Source: Monoraphidium neglectum (Eukaryota; Chlorophyta; Chlorophyceae; Sphaeropleales; Selenastraceae). Taken from it: DNA of 12,608 nt. Below are positions 1-7,300 of this stretch, one piece after another. Position 1 is the stretch's first letter, and the number at the start of each line of letters is the position of its first letter. The notes below the pieces were generated by a model. The model did no database searches, was not told the DNA's origin, and was given only the letters and a program-made list of their open reading frames with translations. A program made the position numbers and the translations under genes. The stretch spans positions 1-12,608 of the forward strand of contig NW_014011974.1 of NCBI RefSeq assembly GCF_000611645.1, given 5' to 3'.

Positions 1-1461
1 CCCTCTGGCCCGAGCCGCGCCAGCGCCGCCGCCGCCGCGGGGGGCGCGTCGGGCGGCGCGCCGAGCAGCTGCTGGGCGGTCGCCTTGGCGAAGGCGCCGA
101 GGAGGGAGGCGGCGGCGACGGCCGCGTCCCTGTCTTTTTTAAAATCAGCCACCGCCTGAGAAACAAGTGAAGAGTGGGTTTCGAGCAATACGAGTGGAGA
201 GGAAGAGAGGGAGGGAGAAACTGCCGGTCAGCCCAGGCCGAAAAGCGGATACCGCGGCCGATTTGCAAGCCGCGTCGCCGCAAGCGGGCGGGCGCACGCC
301 CATTTGTCCCACAGGCGGGCCAGGGGGTGGGGGACACGCAAGCGGGCGCGGCGGGGCGGCGCCGCGGGCCCCTGCGCGCCTAGGCCGCGCGCCTGGCGGC
401 CGCTGCGGCAGCGACCCACGCGGGCCCGCGACCCGGACACTGCCCCGGTGCCAGACCCCACCTCACCCCACAAAGCAAGGCGCGATGCACAAATGGGAGG
501 CGCGGCCCCAAGCAACCCGCCACACCGCCCTTCGTGTGCGATAGTTTCGAATATCTCGCCCCTATCCCATACAGATCCAATGGTGTCACTTCAGAATCAC
601 CAACCCTTGGCGGACCCGCGGGCCCCAGGCGGACCCACCAGGTCCCGCACAACCCCCAGCAGCGGCGCCGCGTCCACCACCACGCGCGCCGCCTGCAGCT
701 CCCCCAGGAGACGCAGCGCCGCGCGCTGGCGCTTCAGGGCCGTGCGCTCGTCCTCTGGGGAAAGTCGGAGGGGCGCGGGGTATTGGCGAGAGGCACGAAA
801 AAGTGCGGGGCGTGGTCGGGCCCGCATAGTCGCGGCAGATCTGGAGATCTGGAGGTCTGGAGATCTGCCGCGTCGCAGAATGAAGGGTGGGTGGGAAGCT
901 TCCCGGCATCGTACGCGCCGCGCGCACCCCGAAACACAACATCCAGTACACAAAACATGCATGAGGCACACACAGCACACACGCACAGACACGGCCTCGA
1001 CGCGGCGGCGCCGCCTTTTGACATGCGAAGGTGGCGGCGCAGGGGGAGGGGGCGGCCACCTCACCTCCCGCCTGCCGGGCCCCGGCCGCCTTTGCGAGCG
1101 CCGCCCCCAGCGCGGCGCCGAACTCGGGGTACGTCTGGTGCAGCGCGGATGCGACCTGGACGGCAGCGGCCGCGTCGTTGGCGCGGGAGGGGGGCGCCTC
1201 CGACAGGGCAGCGACGGCCTCGCTCACGTACTAGTGGGATTTTGGGGGGGGAGATGGGGGGTGTCGATGCGAATGGGTGTGACTGAGCGGGCGATGTGCT
1301 GTGGACTGCTGGTTCAGGGGCGGCTTGGTGTTTGTGGGTAAGAGGGTGACAGGCTTTTCAAGCGGGTGGCAGGGAGGGGTGTTCGTTTTGAGAGTGGGGG
1401 CGCCTCCCGTCCACGCCGCCCGGCCGTCACTAGCAGCTGTATAGTGACAGACTCACACAGA

Positions 1462-1531
<70 letters not shown>

Positions 1532-2535
1532 GCACATCTGTCTCATCTGTGCATCTCTTTCTGTGTCTTGGTCCCCCCCCACACACACACACGCGCGCGC
1601 GCAAACTTAACATACACATTCACACACCGCCCCACCTCGCCCCCCTCACCTTACTCATGTTGATGCGCCCGACTTCGGCCAGCAGCTGCGCCCTAGCTTC
1701 CTCACTGACGGCCCGCAGCTTCTTAGTCATCGCCGCGTTCTTCTTGATGCTGCTGTCCCGCCGCGACAGCTCGGGCTCGTCTGTCATGTGCCATGAGAGA
1801 ATGCATATGTTGCGCGGGCGCGCGGTCAGACTGTGTCAGACCACCTCAACTTAGCAGAGAGGCACAGAGACCTGGTTGCGTCGGCAGGGGCCCCGGCACC
1901 CCTTGACGGGGCATCCTCTTGTTGTTGCTGCAGCAAAGGCCGCGGCATCCCCTCCCTTTCTTAGCTGCGGTCCTGCCGTCTGTTTCAAGGGCGTGCGTTG
2001 CCGGCGCGCGGCCCGGCACGCGGCCGGCGTCGAGGCGGCCGCTCGCGCCACGGGCCCCTCGCGCGCCCCCTGGGTGCTGCCGCAAAGCGTGAGTCGTGGG
2101 CGCAGTTGCCGCCGCCGCCGCCCATCTGCGCCTTTCGGCCCTCACCCGGGCGCTTGGGGTTGAGGTTGGCCTCCGCCAGGCGCCGCTGCGTCTCCAGTTG
2201 CTCCCGCAGGGCTTCCAACTCTTGTGTGGCGGCCTGCACAGCAAGGCGGTTGCAGGCGCAAGCACCGGCTATGGCTGTCGATTAATGTTCAAATTCGACA
2301 GGGGGCGCTGCCGATTAGGCCCCATTGTCTGTTGATGAATTGAGGCCTGTCTTACTAAAAAGATGGGTGCTGCAGCGGCACTTTTGCGTGACGTGTTCAG
2401 CGCTGCGGCATCTGCGCCGCATGCAGCGAGGCGCAACGCATTGCTGCCTGCCTGCCTCACCTCCAAATCGGCGGCCGTGACCTGGACGGCCGCGGCTGCA
2501 TCCCCTGCCATAGTCGCAGCATCTCCGCTAGCCAT
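1..2535 (-). CDS. UPF2: UPF2, regulator of nonsense transcripts 2 (5' part, six exons, runs off left edge)
   Basis: UPF2 is the cytoplasmic scaffold of nonsense-mediated mRNA decay, bridging UPF1 and the exon-junction protein UPF3 through three MIF4G domains. Minus-strand exons worked out by hand: 2461-2535, 2146-2233, 1650-1780, 1065-1230, 616-754 and 1-129 (continues off the window); together they give about 242 residues. All splice phases agree. The start ATG at 2535 has A at -3 and G at +4. Residues 1-25 are Ala-rich; 26-54 form a charged helix ending NLNPKRP; 63-98 hold DSSIKKN and end NMSK; from 99 the MIF4G-1 domain has YVSEAVAAL, HQTYPEF and LRLLGELQAARVV. These match plant UPF2 in order and spacing, for example NLNPERP, DSSIKRN, LLHQRYKEF and LKLLLELYYVGVI as I remember them. 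The donor at 616/615 (GTCCGC) is weak but is the only nearby one giving the phase exon 1-129 needs, and it restores the plant-like spacing. Lengths after residue 199 are therefore less certain. The protein is unusually Ala-rich compared with plant UPF2. Confidence 0.86.
130..615 (-). other. UPF2 intron 5 (486 bp)
   Basis: This stretch separates the UPF2 exon ending at 616 from the one beginning at 129. It ends in a clear acceptor (a T/A-rich run and then ACAG on the minus strand). It is GC-rich and gives open frames on both strands, but none resembles a protein and none continues the UPF2 frame, since a TGA follows shortly after the donor. A small extra exon inside it cannot be ruled out. An alternative GTGGGT donor at 638 looks stronger on its own but leaves the wrong phase for the next exon. 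Confidence 0.6.
831..872. repeat. 8-bp tandem array inside a perfect 12-bp inverted repeat (UPF2 intron 4)
   Basis: The arms CGCGGCAGATCT (831-842) and AGATCTGCCGCG (861-872) are exact reverse complements around an 18-nt loop. The same segment is also a direct tandem array of AGATCTGG-like units at 837-844, 845-852, 853-860 (AGGTCTGG) and 861-868 (last base C). It lies in the 310-bp intron 755-1064 of UPF2, so the transcript could fold into a strong hairpin. No function is known. The rest of this intron shows only CA-rich simple sequence near 965-1000. Confidence 0.85.
1465..1527. repeat. (TC)n microsatellite, 63 bp (UPF2 intron 3)
   Basis: An uninterrupted run of about 31 TC dinucleotides on the plus strand reads as (GA)n in the UPF2 pre-mRNA. 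It sits mid-way in the 419-bp intron 1231-1649. The intron's acceptor side (1231-1262) is a long C-rich pyrimidine tract on the minus strand, seen as G runs on the plus strand. Confidence 0.97.
1580..1602. repeat. Alternating (AC)n(GC)n tract
   Basis: A CA run passes directly into a GC run, giving about 23 bp of perfect purine-pyrimidine alternation, a composition that can adopt Z-DNA. It lies inside UPF2 intron 3, about 50 bp from the (TC)n tract. Confidence 0.9.
1781..2145 (-). other. UPF2 intron 2 (365 bp)
   Basis: This intron has a GTGAGG donor at 2145 and a GACAG acceptor at 1781 on the minus strand. It interrupts codon 55 after its first base. It is GC-rich with chance open frames on both strands. 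I see no RNA gene or repeat in it. Confidence 0.8.
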
Positions 2536-3306
2536 TGTTGCCTTTGCAAGCTATTCTGCGCTAGATCGGTCTTAGTACCTGGCTTCCCATTTTGGACGCG
2601 CAACGAAAGCCAGGCGCTGCAAGTACCAAAGATGACTATTCAAAGGGTTCAGCGTCGACTCATTCGTGCTTAGTTGGTTAGATCGAGCGCCGTCGTCAGC
2701 AGTTACCGCAGCGGAGAATAGAGCAGTACATGGCATCGAAAGGGCGCTGGAACACCAAAATTGTTTTGCAAATTTCTGACGTGCCTGCCATGCCACCGCA
2801 ACCTAATGATCGGCAACGCCGTACAATCCTGGTGACCCTGAATTCATGGGCCCATCCCGGACAAGGGGGGAATGTAACTGAACGTGCGAACGCAGGGCCG
2901 TTGGCCTTCTGTGTGGTCCATGCGGGTTGATTCAGGTTCTCTGCAGGCGTGCCTTCGCAACTGGGCTCTGCCCTATCAGCTGTCGCACACATGTTCAACA
3001 ACCTTGGGATGGAAACTGCCATGCTGTGTCGTGCCACGCTGCCCACACGGGTCTCGCCCTCGTGCGCCGCAACCTGCCTGGCAGTGCTCTGTGCTACACC
3101 CTCCAAGTGATCAGCGCCGAGCACATACATGACAAGGGAGCAAGCATTGCCGGCCAGGCGCACACACAGCGGCAAGGGCCAGGTGGCGGCCAGAACAACC
3201 CTCTCAGGGTGTTGCACGCACAGCCGCAAGGATCCCAACGCTGTCCGTCCTGTGTCACTGACAAAAGGCTTGCGCGAGGCGACACCGCAATGGGCAACAC
3301 AAGGCG

Positions 3307-3332
3307 GTCACCTGAGGGCGTCACCTGAGAGC
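3307..3332. repeat. 13-bp tandem duplication
   Basis: Two adjacent copies, GTCACCTGAGGGC and GTCACCTGAGAGC, differ at one base. They lie in the non-coding spacer, just before the G-rich block. Confidence 0.85.
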
Positions 3333-3344
3333 CCCTCAAACGGC

Positions 3345-3386
3345 GGGGAATGGGGGGCGGGGGGGGGGAGCAGCTGGGGAACGGGG
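3345..3386 (+). other. G-rich block with G-quadruplex potential
   Basis: Four or more runs of at least four G (3345-3348, 3352-3357, 3359-3368, 3376-3379, with another at 3383-3386) are separated by loops of 1-7 bases. This fits the usual intramolecular G-quadruplex pattern. It lies between the divergent genes, about 800 bp upstream of the UPF2 start and 1 kb upstream of the transporter start. Any role in expression is inference. Confidence 0.6.
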
Positions 3387-4094
3387 AGCTGCCCTGCACG
3401 TTGCGCTCGCCCCAAGAACCAACTGGCTGTCCAGCTCTCGGTCCACTCTACTGTACTCTGGAACCTGCCATCGGCTGGCTGCTTGCAAACCCCTGAGTTA
3501 GGGTTTCGAGGTCCTCGGCAAGCCCTAGCACAGGGGGTTGGTTGCAGGCAGCCAGCCGTGCAATGTTTTGGGGGGATGAGGCCAAAGGGGTATCCAGGCC
3601 ACCTGTGCTGCAGCCGGAAGAGCACAGATCAGTTCAAGAGATACCACATATCGAGCCAGGCCCCAAGCGCGGCCACCAGCGCGCTGTTGCGCCGGCGTCG
3701 ACCGCAGCCGCTTTTTACTGCAATGACTGTCCATAATCAGACCCTCAGGTGTAGAGAGGCACCGCACGGTGCAGACGATGTTTAGGGGTGGTTGCAAAGA
3801 CGGTGGCGGGCAGGCCGCTGCAAGTTTAAAACGGTCGGTGTTGGGGCCGGTTTGCATCATGTATGCTGTGAGGGTGCTGGGGGCATGCAGCATGTCCTGC
3901 AGTCCCTGCAAGATATCGCCGTTGCCATTCACCCTACACTTACACAGCCTGTGCCTGAGAGTCATCCCCAGCTGATGCATGGCTCCGCTTGACTGTGCCA
4001 GGGTGGTCTGGGGTGAGGCGATGGCCTCGCCGCGCCCGCCCTCACATGAACGCGACCCCCGGAGCGCCTGCGCGCTGCTGTTGTTTCCGTCGCA

Positions 4095-4350
4095 TTATGT
4101 ACGCGCATTGTTTTCGGACAGGTCGGGTCCCCGGCTCCAACTCGGCCCTCACGGCAGATAGCGTTGGTCGTCACCCACGCACCCGCCCTCACATCATTCT
4201 ACCCCTGGCCGGTCCGGGACTTTGTCCGGAAACTCTGCCTGCGATATTATTCGGACAAGTGATCCGAACCCGCGCAGTCCTTTCACAAGGCGCGTGTTGC
4301 CCTATTGTCAAACCCCGCCGCTGTGCCGAGTCAGTCACGCTCCCGCCGCA
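4095..4350 (+). promoter_or_regulatory. Transporter copy 1 upstream region conserved with copy 2
   Basis: This flank aligns with about 9945-10206 before copy 2. A block at 4145-4182 is identical over 38 bases to 9991-10028. CGCCCTCACATCATTC at 4184-4199 recurs at 10031-10046. TATTCGGACAAGT at 4248-4260 recurs at 10097-10109. TTGTCCG (4222-4228) and CGGACAA (4252-4258) form an inverted repeat with a 23-bp spacer; copy 2 has the same pair with 24. CGCCCTCACAT also occurs once more at 4037-4047. The region probably holds the promoter and 5' leader; the AT-rich TATTATT near 4246 could be a TATA-like element. The start site itself cannot be placed. Confidence 0.65.
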
Positions 4351-7300
4351 ATGGGGCTCGTTGACAAGGTCAAGCCCAAGAACCTGACTGACAAGCAATG
4401 GCAGACCGTCGTCTGGATTGCAGGTTTGTGACGGGACAAACGAAGCATGTGCAGGGCGGGTGGCTGAGCATCGCAGCTGTGTGGCAGGGTGCGGCCTGCA
4501 CCCGCGCGGTGTGCCGCTCCGCGCGGGCTCACAGCCCCCGCTGCGCCGCTGCTGCCCCGCCCCAACCCACTCTAACTCCAGGCATTGGGACGGTCCTGGA
4601 GTACTATGAGTGAGCAGCAGTTTTGGTGGTGTCACCTGGGGCTGAGCAGGCCGTACAGCAGTGCTAGTGCCGGGTGCCGACCCGCAGCGCTGCCAGTCCA
4701 CATAGCCATGACATCAAGCGTGCGCCGCGCGCATCGGCAGCCTGCGCTCGATCCGCTGCCACCCATCCAGCAGAAGTGCTTGGAGTGCTGCATTGACGTA
4801 TGCCGACCCGCCACCCACCCCTGCGCAATCGCCCCGCAGCTTCTACTGCTACTCCCAGCTGTCGGCGGTCCTGGGCAAGGCGAGTGGCGCGGACAGGCAG
4901 GGCGGGGCGGGAGCCGCAGGGATACAGCAAGCTGGCCTGGGGGCTATTGGATGCCGGCCTGTGGTCCTGTGTGGCTCGGCCTTGGTGTGTCTGGTCTGGG
5001 GAGGTCTCTTCAGGCTTGATGGGCTGTGGCACGATGATGACAGTGAGGGGTGGTGGGTGACACCCTGGACAGCCACAAGCTTGTTTTCTTGAACCCTGCA
5101 CCGGTGGCTGGAGGGGCTGACCGCCTCTGGGATTGCCCTTGGCCCCTCTTCACCACCCCCACAGGTCTTCTTCCCGTCCAACGACCCCAACATCTCCGCC
5201 CTCTCATACTGGGGCGTGTTTGCCGTCGCGTTCGTGGCCCGCCCCATCGGCGCCCTCATCTTCGGTGAGGGCCAGGAGCATTGAAGCTTTCACCGGCCGG
5301 GATTTCCTGATATTGCCGCTGCCGCATGTGTCACAGCAAAGTATATGCTTCTTCTGTGACCCCTTGCCGGGTCATTAGTCAGCCCCCCACTTGACCCACT
5401 GCTTTGTGTGTTGCGCTCGTAATCCAGGCCACATTGGTGACAAGTATGGGCGCAGTTGGACCTTCTCGATTGCAATCATCGTCATGGCCGTTTCCACCCT
5501 GATCATTGGTGCGTGACCTTGACCAAGCCCAAAGCTTCGGCACCCCAATGGCACGGGGAAGGAGGGGGTCGCGGCGCATAGCACCCTGTCTCTGCCAGCG
5601 CTGGGGACGACAGCAATGCCTGTGACGAGCAACGACGGCCTGTGCGCATGCGCTCCTGGGGTGGGCACCGGCACACCTCGAAACCGGCCAATGGCGCTCC
5701 TCCTTGCCCGCAGGCATCCTGCCAACCTATGACATCGGACCATACAAGGCGGGCGTCGCAGCGCCAGTGCTCCTGGCCATCCTCCGCTTCTTCCAGGTGC
5801 GAGGAAAATGCTGGCAAAGCTGCCAGGGTGCAAGGGGGCTGCCGGCGCGCCTGCGCTGGTGCACACGGACGAGTCATTGCAGTTGGACGAGTCGTCGCAG
5901 TTGGCCGATGTGCGTCATCTTTTTGGTTCTGTATGCGAACATGCTGGCCCAGCTCGAGGCCTGGAGGTGCCTGTTCGGTTGCCATTTCTTGTTGGCCTGC
6001 ATCCACAACATCGCTGTGTGCTACATCAATCTGCTCTCTCAGGGCATCTCCTTCGCCGGCGACTTTGGTGCCGCGGTGGTGTACATCTCGGAGCTGGCCG
6101 CGCCCTCCATCCGTGGCCGCATGGTGACCACCCTCCAGTGGTCCATCAACCTCGGCCTCATCCTCGCCTCGATTGTCGTCATCATCCTGCAGGTGCGGCG
6201 GGGTCGGTGTGAGAGAGAGTGTGTGTGTGTGTGTGAGTGCATGTGTGTGTGTGTGTGTTTCACAGAATGAATAATGGCTGTGGGGCAACAGCATTCACTG
6301 CTGAAGCTAGGAGCCACAACAGGGCTTGCATTGGCCTGCAGGGCGGGGACAACTAGATGCGAGTGAGCCCCACCTGTGAAGATTGAATTTTTTTTGCAAT
6401 CAAACAACACTCCCAAGCAATCTCGATTTCACGTGTGTCTGTGTGAGTGTGTAGCCTGGTGTCTATTCTCAATTGAGCCTGCAAAATCACTCACTCGTGC
6501 TGCTGACTCGCACCCCAGAGGCCTGTGGTGGCACGAACGAACTGCTGTCCTGCCTGTCAACTCCACCCATTTTGTACGCACTTGCATGACCCAAACATGC
6601 CCGGCCAACTCTCACGCTTTGCACCTGCCTCCATCACCCCTACAGGCTGCCCTCACCCAGGCCCAGATGTTTGAGTGGGGCTGGCGCATCCCCTTCCTGC
6701 TCGCCGCCTTCTCCGCCGTCCTCGGCTACTTCATGCGCCGCGGCATGCCCGAGCCCACCACCTTCCTGGAGGCCTACGCCAAGGACCGCGCCGCTGAGGG
6801 CGGCGAGGCCGGGGAGCCCGACGCCAAGCTGGAGATCAGCGACAAGGCCGCGACCAAGGTTGGTGATCAGCGATCTGGGGCGTCCGGTGCCTCTCTGTCT
6901 GCCAAGGCGTCACACCCCAAGGGTGGGGCAGCACATTTGGGCGACGTGTTTTGAGTTGCCAGAGCTCTGCATACATGCATATCCGCCTATCCGCCTCACT
7001 GCTGTCTGCTCGCGCTTCATCTTCCCCCCTCCTGACGCAACACATCCTGTGCCCCCAGAACCTGGATGACGCTGCCAGCCAGGCCAGCACCAGCCAGGCC
7101 GACGCTGAGGAGGAGGTCGAGGCAAAGCAGAAGGGCGTGCTCGCCGTGCTGCACGGCCACAGCCGCTCCAGCGTGCCCGTCTTCCGCCTGCTCAGGAACA
7201 ACGCTTTCGGTCTCACCGCCAACATTTTCTTCGGCGCCTGGGTCAACGGTGAGGCACACTGCGAGACGGCGCCGCATGAGTGACATACATCCCGGAAGGG

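Larger units (their letters stand above)
2536..4095. other. Intergenic spacer between divergent UPF2 and transporter genes
   Basis: About 1.5 kb separates the UPF2 start codon from the conserved 5' flank of the transporter. It must carry the UPF2 promoter and 5' leader on the minus strand, but I see no convincing TATA box. The longest open frames, a plus-strand one at 3129-3785 and a minus-strand one at 2696-3238, translate to low-complexity, Cys/Arg/Pro-rich sequence without recognisable motifs. They do not share the C-ending codon bias of the real exons. I see no tRNA, transposase or transporter fragment. A G-rich block and a short direct duplication near 3307-3386 are listed separately. 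Confidence 0.6.

Noticed and set aside
304..1341. Plus-strand open frame of 345 codons across the UPF2 exons
   Set aside because: Antisense shadow of the UPF2 coding exons and their introns; Arg- and Gly-rich nonsense translation.
2696..3238. Minus-strand open frame of 180 codons upstream of UPF2
   Set aside because: The translation has no domain or membrane pattern that I recognise and the frame overlaps other chance frames; most likely UPF2 leader or spacer.
3497..3505. Telomere-like TTAGGGTTT
   Set aside because: A single unit without tandem repetition; chance occurrence.
3129..3785. Plus-strand open frame of 218 codons in the spacer
   Set aside because: No recognisable motif, composition rich in Arg, Pro, Cys and Ser as expected from GC-rich non-coding DNA, and no codon bias like the real exons.
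4880..5092. Continuous reading from exon 3 into intron 3 of copy 1 as a real coding extension
   Set aside because: It ends in a stop at 5092 and would break the LGKVFFP junction that the family and the spliced model support.
5033..5122. Possible intronic C/D snoRNA in intron 3 of copy 1 (ATGATGA, then CTGA about 85 nt later)
   Set aside because: No clear terminal stem, no convincing C'/D' boxes, and the elements are not kept in intron 3 of copy 2.
6208..6258. Cys/Val repeat protein read from the (GT)n tract
   Set aside because: Translation of a microsatellite inside an intron; stops soon after.
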